Shown here piece by piece: positions 20,272 to 31,570 of a DNA stretch of 64,000 nt. The stretch covers positions 4,526,001 to 4,590,000 of the forward strand of contig NC_065901.1 in NCBI RefSeq assembly GCF_905147045.1. The letters run 5' to 3'. Position numbers and translations under genes: made by a program. Under the pieces are notes generated by a model. That model was not told the origin of the DNA. It worked only from the letters and a program-made list of their open reading frames with translations, and did no database searches. This DNA comes from Nymphalis io. Its lineage: Eukaryota > Arthropoda > Insecta > Lepidoptera > Nymphalidae. Within the stretch, counting starts at the first letter, position 1. Each line of letters starts with the position of its first letter.

Positions 20272-20636
20272 ATAAGCGTTGTTTAGCGGGTAATTAGTTA
20301 AAAAATGCCTTGTCTTCTTCTTTCAAATGTCAAATCAGTAATGACAGAAGATCGAAATCGGTGTTTAACTAAACAGTCACTAATAATAATAGTATTATCC
20401 TGGTACATTTTTCACACACGGCCACCTAATCCCAAATTAAGCTTGTACAAAACTTGTGCTATGGAAACCAGACAACTGATATACTACATATACTACTTTT
20501 TTCTTTTGTAAATACACACTTATATAGATAATTACACCCAGACTCGGGACAAACAGACATGTTCATGCACACGAATGTCTGTCCTGGGTGGGAATCGAAC
20601 TAAGACTAAGACGACTAAAGAACGTTTATAAGTAAA
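20272..20636. repeat. Dispersed repeat E, interrupted by a family D SINE
   Basis: 20272-20372 matches 57220-57325: 'tcttcttcttt..aatgtcaa', 'atca.t.atga..a.a.gat'. After the SINE (20398-20600) the text 'ctaaagaacgtttataagta' resumes the match to 'ctaaataaagtttataagta' at about 57322. The nature of repeat E is unknown. Confidence 0.65.
20398..20600 (-). mobile_element. SINE family D, 5'-truncated at the B box
   Basis: The plus strand shows the reverse complement of family D: 'cctggtacatttttcacaca', 'aattaagcttgtacaaaact', 'cagactcgggacaaacagac' and 'cctgggtgggaatcgaac'. The A-box half of the head is missing. Confidence 0.87.
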
Positions 20637-20720
20637 AAGTAATCCGTAATTTATAGTTAAAAAGTCGTAATTTATAGTTAAAAATCCGTAATTTATAGTT
20701 AAAAAGTAATCCGTAATTGT
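20631..20720. repeat. Short tandem repeat, 21-25 bp unit, about 3.7 copies
   Basis: Units of 'ccgtaatttatagttaaaaa' with variable 'gtaat' insertions, starting inside the end of repeat E. Confidence 0.88.
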
Positions 20721-21182
20721 TTTGATTGATATAGTCTATATCGCATTCCACTTTCTAACGTACCACGCTTATCTTTTGCGTTGAATTCGTATTCTACGTC
20801 AAATTATCTTAACACTCTTAACACTGAAAACATTTGCATCAGAATTGAACATCTGACGCTGAAACAGTGCAAGTAGTAATCACACCAAATTTCCGGTAAT
20901 TGTTGTTTCTATTCAGCTCCAATTGAAAGTTGGACAGCTTGGAACTTCAACGATATCGGCAATATTACCATGCATCATACTCGATGGACGCTCATTCGAT
21001 AGTTAACGTGAAATTCGATTGAAACTATACAAAGTTTTATCAAATGTAATATTGGACCAATTCAAATGCAGCTAAAACTTATTGTTTGCTTTATAATCTA
21101 GCCATTTACGAGTGGGTTCATATTCGTATACGCTGCGTACATTTGATGAGGAATTCCAAATTTTAAATAGTGCATAATAAGA

Positions 21183-21405
21183 CCGGAAATGGTTTGGTTA
21201 TCGCAACTCGTGAAACTTTACCGAAAATTGCGGGTTCAAACCCGGAATAATAATTTATCTTATGATCGGCGGTGAAAGAAAACATCGTGAGGAAGCCTGG
21301 AAATATCGGTAGAATTGCCACGTGGGCCACTACCACCAAGCTGCATTAAAGCATCTTAATGGAATAAGTTTCAAGCCTTCTTCTCTAAAGGCCGCTACTT
21401 TCCTG
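21183..21405 (+). mobile_element. Old, diverged SINE family A copy
   Basis: The order 'gtgaaactttaccg', 'gcgggttcaaacccgg', 'gaaaacatcgtgaggaagcc' and 'aataagtttcaagccttctt' follows the family A head, B box and body. The tail is lost. Confidence 0.78.
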
Positions 21406-22528
21406 TTTACTTTTACTTTAAGGCATAATAAGCCCCACTGTAATAAATAGTTGAACTTTATATGGTAATAATACGTTTTAACAATGGTTAGTATTTTAAT
21501 GGGTGTGTAAATTGTGACATTTACCACGTTTTAAGGTCCAGTTCTATTGCATTTAATAGTAGATTAATTATACAAACTTCTTTAATGATCTAGTTTTTGT
21601 CTCAATAACCTATAGTATTACAAGCACAAATTAGAAAAAATTAAGAATGGAGGACATTTTTTTTTCATCGAGAAAATTTTGTTCATTCATTTATATTTTT
21701 GATCAAACACAAAATAAAAATATAATGTTTAATATTTTATTTTTAACTTTGAAATTTTGAACTGGATTTACCAATAAAAGATTAGCAATTTTGCTTTATA
21801 CACCCTTTTAATAAATTCCCTTTGAAATGGCAAACATTTTTAATAACTTAATTGTACTATAAAAAGAGAATATTAATGAAATAACGGAGAGTCGTAAAAT
21901 GTTTATAAAGCACTCAAGGTGCACGCGATTAAGATGTGTGCATTAATAATTTAGTAATATCGCATTGAATTTATTAAACATGACTGCCACTCAACAAATT
22001 AATTAAACAAAATTTAAATAACATATATACTATTAAGCAAGTCTAACTGCCTGAAACATCAGTGTATCCAATAACATTGGTAACGTACTATTTCCACTAT
22101 GAAAGTACAATTGATCGGGGCACTTAATTACCGACGAACATCATCGCGTCACTCGGAGCGGACGAGCGCAGCGTGACGGCGATCCAACTAACGGCCGACA
22201 GTGTTAATCGGCAAGCGACTGCAATTTACACATACAAAAGGCCCGCTTCACATAACACTATAACAAAAACTAAATATAATTAAATTTCACAAAACCAAAC
22301 AACGTCGTTTGATTTGTTTCGTAACAGATTTAGATGCTAAAAGTTTCCAAAAATGTTTAAATTACAATTTTTGTTTCATTTAATTACATTTGGTTTTTCC
22401 ATTGCCCTAGGTTTTGTCAGAATTTCATCTGCAGTCGTCACGAGTTAAAAGGTATGATTGCGCTAAAATTAGAAACTCGAGAGATAAAATAAAAAAAAAT
22501 GTACTTACTTTTATAATATATTATAGTT

Positions 22529-22557
22529 TTGAGATAGACTTTTTAAGTCTATCTCAA
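22529..22557. repeat. Perfect 13-bp hairpin, 3-nt loop
   Basis: TTGAGATAGACTT, loop TTT, AAGTCTATCTCAA. No coding context, and no downstream feature makes it a terminator. Confidence 0.85.
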
Positions 22558-22731
22558 ACGATATTGTTGTTACTTAATTATTTTGTTTATTTTATGAGGT
22601 ATCACAAGGAAAGTTTATTTAGATAGAATTTTATTCATCAAACACGCATCCTAGCATACATCTATACAAAAAAATATTATCGAAGTGTCTGTCTGTGATT
22701 TCAAAATAACTGCCTCTTTTAAAGTGAATAT

Positions 22732-23078
22732 AACTATTTTTTGAGGAGAAGGTTTGGAGCTTATTCCACCACGCTGCTCCAATGTGGGTTGGTAGAATAC
22801 ACATGTGGCAGAATTTCAATGAAATTAGACACATGCAGGTTTCCTCACGATGTTTTCCTTCACCGTTAAGCACGAGATGAATTATAAACACAAATTAAGC
22901 ACATGAAAATTCAGTGGTGCTTGCCCGGGTTTGAACCCACGATCATCGGTTAAGATTCACGCGTTCTAACCACTGGGCCATCTCGGCTTTTCTTCCTCTT
23001 TCTCCTCAAAAGGGAGAGGAGGCCTTAGCTCAGCAGTGGGACATTAACAGGCTGTTACAAAAAAAAAAAAACTATTTT
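22732..23078 (-). mobile_element. SINE family A insertion with 5' inversion (twin-priming structure)
   Basis: 22741-22988 is the 5' part of family A in reverse orientation, with its tRNA-like head at the right end ('gggccatctcggc'). It is followed at about 23002-23070 by the 3' part in forward orientation ('ctcctcaaaagggagaggag', 'cagcagtgggacattaacag') and a poly(A). The two parts overlap by only about 10 bp ('ctcctcaaaa') and together rebuild one SINE. AACTATTTT flanks the whole at 22732-22740 and 23070-23078, which marks a single insertion event. The strand given is that of the larger, inverted part. Confidence 0.92.
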
Positions 23079-25214
23079 CGAGTTAACAAAACGAAAATAA
23101 TCAATTCTATATATCTAATCGTGGAAACGACTCAAAATGAAAAATTGAAATTAATTATTATAAGAAGTATTTCAAGGCTCCGTTTAGTCTATTTCATCAA
23201 AATCGGTTGAATCTATCAAAAGTTATAAAAACGTAAATATTTTTGTTGTTATAATATATATTGCGGTAGTGTGCTAAATACATCAATTTCTATATTAAAA
23301 TATATTTAGCGTTTCGTTCAAATTTGCGTTGTCGTGATTCTATCGTCGTTTGGTCTCATTTCATTATTACAATTTACATGGATATTATTAAATACTTTGT
23401 GGCTTTAGGTTGCAGTTTTGTTCTATTATACTTAACTTCATACCTAACTAATGTTTTTGTTTAGATTTTTATAGGTTATATTACTTTTTTACTTTTAAGG
23501 TTACCTGTCACTTAGTTCTAGGGCTCAATATAGTTTATGTGTATTTTTATTTATAGTTTCATTAGATAATAAAGGGTTGTAACTTTTTTCTATTACTTGC
23601 GCTGCTTTACCGATGAGCATATAGCATGTTCACGTGTAAGTCCTGCCAAAAATATCGTTGTTCTACCAAAATGGAAATACTACACCTAATATAGTATAAT
23701 AATATATAGGGGGGCATTACGATAATTCAGTATAAATATATTTATCTTTAATTAAATTAATAATAATCGCATACATTTTGTGAATACGAAAGTTTGTGTG
23801 CGTTGTGAATATTTGTTACTTTTTCACGTTTTATCACATCTAAAATATGACATAATTAACATATTTTGGCGGTTTTAATGCCGTTTAACTGGATATATTT
23901 TATGATTTTGTACCATTAATACTGATATTAAATTTTCGAATACCGAATTGTTCGTTAGAGGTGATCGTCTGAAATTGCCTTTACTTATATTTACTAGGAC
24001 TCATTGATTAGTTGTTATTACGTAGCTTTAACCACATTATTGACGATATTGGATTTGGACAAACTCATAATACTTAGTCTTCTGCATGCGCTTGTGCGTG
24101 TATTTACTTCCAAACAGAAGCTAATGTGGATTCAAATTTGGATTAAAATTAAAAATTTACTTAGATATCTTAATAACAATACCAAATTAGTTACATTTGC
24201 TTACCAGGGAATTAAAAAAAGTTTCTTTGTTTACAAAATATATTAAAAAAAATTTATTAACCACATTTTTATCTGAAGCATTTAAAGACAAGAGGCACTT
24301 TAAAAGTTTCTACAAGTAATACTCTTATTTTATATAATTATTTATTTTAGCAGTACATTATAAATTTATCTATTATACCGTATATTATCTATTATATCTC
24401 TACTGGTGACAGGAGGGTTGGTTATTTTTTTTCCCAGAGGATCGGAATTTAAAGGGGGAATGCCACCATTCCACGCGGTCACGATTTGTTCAGTATTTAT
24501 TTTTAATTATAAGGCTTTATTGAATAATTAAATAATTCTATTATAAGGCAATAATGTAATTGCAAATATAATAATATAAACTTGGCAATTACATTACTTA
24601 TTTGCTGCGTTTAGCTTCAGACATTCTAAACTAAGGTAATTGCACAATATCACCGCTACATTAAATGTTGTATTTTAAATTATTCTTTTTAATATTTACT
24701 GTGCATATTATTTTATTCAGTTTTAATCAGATGTGATAATACAAGGTCATCATTCGGATAATGGAGTTAGGACACAAACAACTAATGTGTCCGTAGATAG
24801 GTGTTGGTTATTTTTTGTCTCGCACTAACCGCTGCCAAGGGATCGGTTACTTGTTCATATCTCGTCGGCGTTACTATATTAAGCGCGGAACATACATAAA
24901 CAAATTATGAAAACCCTCATTTTTTGACGGAGAAATGTTATTCTTCATAATCTAAACTGGAAAAGTGGCGGCTTTTTATTATTTAATTATAATTATTTGA
25001 ATATTTTTAATTTGCATTTTTTTATGTCACAAATTAAACCATAACCCTTGAATAGCTAGATCCATTCGGACATCGCATAACTACAATTAATTTGTTAAGT
25101 AAGGTTACAACCCGTAAACGTCCCGCAGCTAATCTGAGAGATCTTCTTTTAAGGAAAAGGTTTTATTTAATTTGCAAATTTACTAGTATTAATAAAAATT
25201 ATAAAACAATATAA
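23079..25214. other. AT-rich spacer with small islets
   Basis: No gene. Patches at about 24405-24490 ('gacaggagggttggttattt') and 24790-24895 look like fragments of older repeats or GC-richer islets; I cannot assign them. Confidence 0.45.
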
Positions 25215-25440
25215 TGTTGGTAGGTACTACCCACGCGTCACATAGTGCTGTGTTCCAGTTTGATGGGTGAGTAAGCCAGTGTAACTACAGGTACAAAGTA
25301 TATAATATCTTAGTTCCCAAGGTTGAGGACGCGTTGACGATGTAAGGAATGGTTAATATTTTTTAGAGCGCCAATGTCTATGGTAATCATTTTCCAGCAG
25401 TTGCCATTTTTGCCCGTCTATCTATCTATTTTTTATTAAA
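25215..25440 (+). mobile_element. SINE family B, diverged
   Basis: 'ttccagtttgatgggtgagt', 'aagccagtgtaactacaggt', 'tcttagttcccaaggttgag' and 'gccaatgtctatgg' follow the family order. The shared 3' segment is degraded. Confidence 0.85.
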
Positions 25441-26289
25441 ATAGTAATAATAATAATCAATAATAAATCAAGGTTTTACGCTTTTTCAAAGAATATTTAA
25501 TGTAAATTAAATGCCTTATTAAACGTTGATATTATTCATACCTTAATGTCTACAATTACTGTCAAGCCGAGTTTCCTTCGCAGTTTTTATTAAAGTTCAA
25601 ATATATTCTTATTTGGGCCGGTGGTAGTACTAATTACTTATGCTAACAAAATGTTAATGTATCGTAGAAATATATTTATGTTAAATAAATAAATTGTTCT
25701 TGAATTTGCCTTTTTTAACACACAATATATAATAATTAATACAGAATTTTAATTAGGAGGTTCAACTTTATTGTACTATAATTTTTATTTGTTATAGGTT
25801 AAGATTGTTTTTAACACAAGTCACAATTTAGAAACAACGTCTGTGTAGAATGAGCTTTAAAGCTGAGACCGAACTCTCAGTAGGATCGTTTATTATGCTC
25901 GTGTTTCTGATAGCCTCAAGTAACTGCTTTCGCTTCTCTCGGGTCCGCTTCTTGTGTACAAATGCTTGAGATTACTGCGAAGCTTTCTTACACTTAGGAA
26001 AAATTACCTGCCCATTAACAAACATTTTAGGACTTTGCAAAAAGTCCAAGGAGAAATCGTTCGCAGGAGACTTTTAAATCTTTTTCATATACGAGCAATC
26101 ATTTGTCGTTAGGTTGAATGTGATAATTTAATAATATAATAATTTTGTTAAAATCATAAGCGGTTTTTATCAGAACCTAAATGTTCTTAATAAATAGCAA
26201 AAATCTTCTATGAATTCAAATACCCTGTTTTTTTCGCAAGGATAGCGTATATAAAGGACAAAATAACATAATTAAAAACTGTCTAGTAA
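25441..26289. other. AT-rich spacer, nothing recognised
   Basis: No gene or repeat that I can support. Confidence 0.5.
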
Positions 26290-26600
26290 TCAAATATTTA
26301 TCAAATAGTTACACAAACCACTTGGAGCCACTTTTGACCCCCTCATAACTCAAAAACCATTTCGCATAAACATGTTAAATTTGGCTCATATATTGAGACT
26401 TGCGAGATACATATGTGCTCCAGATTTCATAAACACACCTCAAACGATTATTTAAATATTAACGTCCAAAAATCATCATTTTTATCACTGTCTGACCTAT
26501 AGCTCAAAACTCAAACCCAGTTCCAGACGACCTAGAAAATTCAAATTTGGCATTCTGATAGGTAGTTGGATAAATACAAAGAAATAAATCAGAAACAAGT
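26290..26600. other. Unassigned island with two similarly worded segments
   Basis: Two degenerate segments share a layout: '(c)ctcataactcaaaaacc...aaatttggc' at about 26340-26395 and 'ctatagctcaaaactcaaac...aaatttggca' at about 26500-26555. No reading frame stays open. This may be a remnant of a low-complexity coding or regulatory tandem array from a mobile element. Confidence 0.4.
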
Positions 26601-26994
26601 ATTTTTTTATCATTTTATTATAATTTTTCAAGGAATTAATATTATTAGGAACACTTGCTTACAGTGCCTGTAATGTAAGAATGAGCAATCAAAATTGATG
26701 ACGACTGGAATTTAATTTTTTTTTTAATCCAAACATCAGTTTTAGTACTTATAACTAAGAGTATAGTCGACTTTCGTATTTATTACGTTATTACTAATTA
26801 TTTATGAGTTATAATATTCTTACACTATTGATGTGGGCTAAATATTGAAATAATAATTAATACTAAACCCCAGTTAATATATTACGAATGGAATCCCTAC
26901 TCGTTATATATTCACGTGAAGACCTAAAAATCCAATTAATGGAAAAAATATAATAAAATGAAAAAAAAATACTAGATACTTTCTGTGCAAAAAG

Positions 26995-27276
26995 TAATAA
27001 TATCCCATCAAAAACATAAATGTGAAATGAGAGCCAAGGTCATTATTATGATATATGCCTTGTTTGTTGACTTCAATGACAAAAGAAGTGAGATTTAAAT
27101 GAGTGCCAAGTTGAATGGTCAGTCCTGAAATTTATTTATAACAACATAAAATATTTTATAACAACTTAAAGTATAATTTCTTCTTATATCTTAGGATAAT
27201 ATATGTAATATATCATATATCATAATATTGAACTTGGTTCTCATTTCATATTTATGTTTTTGATGGAATATTTAAT
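26995..27276. mobile_element. MITE-like element, 59-bp terminal inverted repeats, TAAT duplication
   Basis: 26999-27057 and 27214-27272 are inverted repeats with 54 of 59 positions matching. Each starts AATAT(C/T)CCATCAAAAACA and ends in TATGATATATG. The 156-bp centre is non-coding. TAAT flanks it on both sides (26995-26998 and 27273-27276). This is the expected form of a non-autonomous DNA transposon; the superfamily is undetermined. Confidence 0.88.
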
Positions 27277-27666
27277 TACATAATCGCCTATTTTAGGAGT
27301 CAGCGCAAGGTCAACACCAAAAAGGCAAAGAACACAAGACGTATCTATAAAATTTTCTATTTAGATATAAAATAGTGTTAAACTCAGCGCTACTACCAAC
27401 GCGTATATAATTTAGAGTAACCTAATATCTATTGAAGTTAATTTGATTATAAATTTTGTTTTAATGTTATTTAACTTCGTGATAGTATTTTTACAACTAC
27501 CGACATTATAATGATATAACTTTTGTATAAAAAGCGATGTAGTTACAATGAACGATCATAATTATTGTTGAACTTGAACAGGGTGGTTAATCTGCCTCTT
27601 TAATGAATATTGTTTATAACAACACAACACTTCTTTCGCTATCCTGGCTCACCTTCTGTTTCAATA

Positions 27667-27905
27667 GAAAGGCAGACGACCATATGGGCTACTTGATGGT
27701 AAGTGATCACCAACGCCATAGGCAATGGCATTGTAAGAAATGTTAACCATTGCTTACGTCGCCAATGTGCCACCAAACTTGTGAACTAAGATGTTATGTC
27801 ACTCACCCATCAAACACAACAATACCAAGTACTGCTGTTTTGCGGTATAATATCTGATGAGTGGGTGGTACCTATCCAGACGAGCTTGCACAAAGCCCTA
27901 CCACC
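27667..27905 (-). mobile_element. SINE family B with internal deletion
   Basis: The reverse complement of family B, from 'ggcagacgaccatatgggct' to 'gcttgcacaaagccctacca'. The 'gtgcctgtagttacac' segment is missing between 'gatgttatgt' and 'cactcaccc'. Confidence 0.87.
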
Positions 27906-28257
27906 AGTAAATGATATGATAGTCAATGTTTAATAAGTGTAATGTATTTTATCAGATTATAATGGTGTCACGCTTGAAATATACATTATTAAATTAAAAA
28001 ATATTTTATAAAATTCGAGCGAGGACGAGGATATCGAGTTGCAAAGTAACAAGAAAAAAGTCTGAGAATGGAAATTGATCCGCTCTTTTATACAGAATCT
28101 ATCAATAGAATGGAATCTATAGAGAATTTTGTTTGTCTTTAATTATTATTTCATCATGTATTTATTGTCTCGATTTATTTTTATTCAATTCTTTAAAGAA
28201 TGTTCATAATTAAAGTTATTCGTTATTCCCTTTTATACATTTTGAAAGCTTGTGACA

Positions 28258-29410
28258 AGCACTAACTGAATTGGAGGGACTCGACAGAGATCCGTTCGGG
28301 CGTCCATACCGTATGGTGTTGGGCAAATTGTGTGCCCGGGGATGCCCCCACTGACGGAGACCTTAGATCCGGATTTACTGAGGAGGGTGATGGAATTCCT
28401 TTTCCCGGTGATCCGGTCAAGTCTCCGGGTCCCCCTACCAATACCGGCCTGGTCCAGCGAACTGGGTTTAAGCCTTGCGAATTCCAGGGTGTGTGCTGGT
28501 GTTAGATTCAGCTTCAGCAGCTGTCGAACGGCTGAGGCAGTTGTCCAAGCGCGCTTTCCGCCCTTGGATATTCTGGCGGATATGGATGCGAGGGTCTATC
28601 TAGAAGTGACGAAAACACTGGAGGGCTCATGCGACGTGGCGCGACCGTCTCTGCGAAGAATGATACGCGTGCAAACGCGTTGTTGAAGCGATCCTGCCAG
28701 CCTTCGAAGCCTGGATGAGACGAAAGCGACAAGTCACCTTCCGACTTACGCAGGTAATGACCGGTCACGGTGGTTTTGGAGAATACCTGTGTAAGATCGA
28801 ACGCGAATCGTTGGCGATGTTCCTCCATAGCGGTGCGGACTGGGACACCGCTCAAAATAAGCTGGAGGCGTGCCCCGCGTGGAATTCACGAAGTCAGACA
28901 AGACCTGTCGGCGATGCTTTGCAGGGAATCGGCGGGGAGGGCCGTAGCCTCCTTTTGTGAGACCATCATGGTCCAGAAGGAGACGGCGTAGCGGGAACGG
29001 GAAAGGGCCGATCCTGCTCGGCGGAGGCGACGTCGGCGTCGTCTAGGCTCTCTCACAGCCCAACGCCCGGGATTTAAAAGATAGGGCGTAACCTTGGGGC
29101 CGTGGATGCGTGAGGTAGGGGCCCCGCGTGTCTTATTTCTGACGGCCCTAAAGAGGACGGCAGTCGGGATGGCCTCGCGCTTTCGTACGCACTAGTGAGG
29201 AGTGGGGGGGGGGCGAGTTTACCTTCGCCACCTGAGGAGAGCACCGACGAGCGACAAGTGGAGAAAAGCACGGGAGAGGCCGCAAATGCGTTATATTAAC
29301 ATGATCCCGCAGCCTTTCTGATCCGTGCTGAGGACTGAGGATTTTAGTGAGTAAAAATCCCACATAACCCAGTTCCCCTCCCCTGGTATGGAGGCTAGGT
29401 ACCTTTCTTC
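28258..29410 (+). pseudogene. R1-clade LINE corpse: linker, C-terminal region and 3' UTR
   Basis: Plus-strand pieces in order are RDPFGRPYRMVLGKL (about 28287-28331, a linker before the RT) and PPLTETLDPDLLRRVMEFLF in another frame after a frameshift near 28340. Next come FPPLDILADMDARVYLEVTK (about 28560-28620) and FRLTQVMTGHGGFGEYLCKI (about 28740-28800), then an eroded zinc knuckle region ending DTAQNKLEACPAW. These are R1-clade signatures. The RT core itself (the catalytic aspartates) is missing, so linker and C-terminus are joined by deletion. About 400 bp of GC-rich 3' UTR-like sequence follows, ending near 29410. The GC content is strikingly high for the region. It is dead. The open frames on the other strand here are shadows. 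Confidence 0.8.
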
Positions 29411-30127
29411 CAATGCGTGAAAAACAAAGCCCAAACTGAATACATGATACAAATGTAACTTTACTTACTGTCTGTTTGGTAAAAATTGAGATGCTTAAAA
29501 TCGATCAAGACTAGGAAACACAATAAAATAATATTGAATAACATTTTAAAATGGACTATAAATTATATAATATATTTTCTAACGCCATATCTATTTTGAA
29601 GGCCATACAATTAAGTTACGTGTTCTATGCCTATAATTTAAAAGCGATACGAAAATTATTGAATGTAAACTTCTAATGATAAAAATAAAATATTAAAAAA
29701 TATATATTTCAATACCTTAAACAGTCAAAAATAATTTAAAAAACAACGTCCACTAGGAAAATTTTTAAAATAAATATTTGCAGTTTCACTTTAGGTATAT
29801 TTGCCAACTGTATTTGGAGATATTCTTATCTCGGAACACTCCACTAATTTAATTGCAGCATTACCATTTAAACTCTTTATTTTTCTCTTTCCGCAGTAAT
29901 CCAAACAAACGAGACGGCTCTCCGTAGTTCTCGAAACGATAACCGTTTTGGATTGGCGAGTCCAGGAAAGGTTGGAGCGACGCCAGGCGACCAACCAACC
30001 AACCACCGGACTGTTTGATTTATTATCCTTGTACACATTTATGACTTCAATGTTGAATTACAAAATGAAGTTAAAAATTATTTTCTTGATAGTATGTGTC
30101 ATAAATGGCATTTTAAAGAATTTAATA
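29411..30127. other. AT-rich spacer, nothing recognised
   Basis: No gene. A (CCAA)-like run ('gaccaaccaaccaaccaccg') lies near 29989-30008. Confidence 0.5.
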
Positions 30128-30397
30128 TGACGAGCCGGTTGGCGTGGTTGATGGATGCTTGCCTTTCAAGCCGAAGGTTGTGGGTTCGATTCCCACCCAG
30201 GACAGATATTTATGTGCATGAACATGTCTGTTTGTCCCGAGTCTGGGTGTAATTATCTATACAAGCATGTATTTATAAAAAGAAAAATATTATATGTAGT
30301 ATATCAGTTGGTTACCATAGTACAAGCTCTGTACAAGCTTAATTTGGGATCAGATGGCCTTGTGTGAAAAATGTCCCAGGATATAAAAAAAAAAACA
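30128..30397 (+). mobile_element. SINE family D, full length
   Basis: A tRNA-like head with an A-box-like TTGGCGTGGTTGATGG (about 30139-30154) and B box GGTTCGATTCC (about 30183-30193). The body contains 'cagatatttatgtgcatgaa' and 'cagttggttaccatagtac', ending in an A-rich tail. The same layout occurs at 49899-50130. The head has extra bases and a 3' extension, so it is not a functional tRNA gene. Confidence 0.92.
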
Positions 30398-30534
30398 AAA
30401 AAATATATAATATTTATTTAACCGCATTTAATCAATTTTTTTATTGAAATATTTATATTATATTTGTAATATTTTCAATAACCTGATGGTTGTCTATTAT
30501 TTCTGTCAATAAACATCGCCATATCTTACGTCAC

Positions 30535-30690
30535 GTCAGACTAGTAAATGGGCCATCTGATGGTAAGGGGTTTCTACCCATAAGCATTGTCACTATAAGA
30601 AATATTAACCATCCTTACCTCTCCATACACCACCAACCTTGGGTACTAGAATATCATGAACCTTGGGTACAGGTTACGTATTGGGAGATT
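30535..30690 (-). mobile_element. SINE family B, 3' half
   Basis: The reverse complement of family B: 'gggccatctgatggtaaggg' then 'ccaccaaccttgggtactag'. It carries a local duplication of 'ccttgggtac'. Confidence 0.75.
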
Positions 30691-31267
30691 AAGCATAGCA
30701 TTGCAAAATATTGGATTCTATTTATCTTCTATGTGTGCTCGTTATTAAACTTCTAAATGATCAATCTTTCAATAACATTTATTAATCTTACAGTAATGAA
30801 TTGTTCATTAATTAGGTTTAAGCCTAAACTTGTACACAATTGTATCGTTAACTAATCAATTGAAATGCTAATCCAAATGGAAGTGGACTGTTATTATGTA
30901 TTATACTGCAATGTTCTAATAATTACGTAATTAATAAACTTAAGCCCTTAATTAATTAGTAGCAACGGTTCTACGGGTACCGGCTTCTTGTCTGTGCTCC
31001 CATTGGTCTTTGCATTTCTCTTCACACTTTAGATAAAACCAACACAGGATAGAATCAGTAATGAGGATTCTATAGAACTCATTCAGCAAATGAATAGATA
31101 TCAAGCACAATAAAAAACGTATTATATGCATTGCAATTATTCTTCGCCATCAATAGGACTTCATTTTTTTTTAAATTGGTTACGTAAATATAAATTTAAT
31201 TGCAAAAGATTTACTAATACGCATAATACTAGTTTAAAAAATTGTCACCTTCAAATTCACTACGACA

Positions 31268-31570
31268 TATAACGTGAATAATTTTAGTAGGCTATTTTGC
31301 ATTTCTAGCCTCGAAATAAACTAACCCAATACTAGGGGCCGCATAATTAAACACTTATTCTGCCGGTGCGGATATCATTCGGCTACTGTTAATGCAGGCC
31401 TTACCTCTCATATACTTAAGAAATAATATCGCTTGACGACCGTGGTGCAGTATTATACGTCCTTCTGTGTTATAATTTTTCAAACTGTCCGCTGATCCCG
31501 TTTCGGTTTTTTACATTGTTCGTGGGGCCTGTTTATTACTAAGTCGTAGCGACAAGCAGTAAACTATGAC
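31268..31570 (-). other. Element Y: inverted sister of element X
   Basis: The minus-strand reading is collinear with 18846-19174 over its whole length. The best blocks are 'cgaacaatgtaaaaaaccga' with 'aacgggatcagcggacag', and 'gtttaattatgcggcc'. It is about 25 bp shorter than X. No open frame, poly(A), tRNA head or terminal repeats are visible. Confidence 0.8.

Larger units (their letters stand above)
20721..22731. other. AT-rich spacer with one GC-richer islet and an old SINE
   Basis: The islet at about 22130-22225 ('cgcgtcactcggagcggacg') stands out. No gene was found. The old family A copy and the hairpin inside this span are listed separately. Confidence 0.45.

Noticed and set aside
28514..28855. 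113-codon minus-strand frame
   Set aside because: Antisense shadow of the R1-clade remnant, whose conserved residues read on the plus strand.
30128..30200. Possible tRNA gene
   Set aside because: A and B boxes are present, but the sequence continues into a repeated body with an A-rich tail and recurs elsewhere; it is a SINE head.
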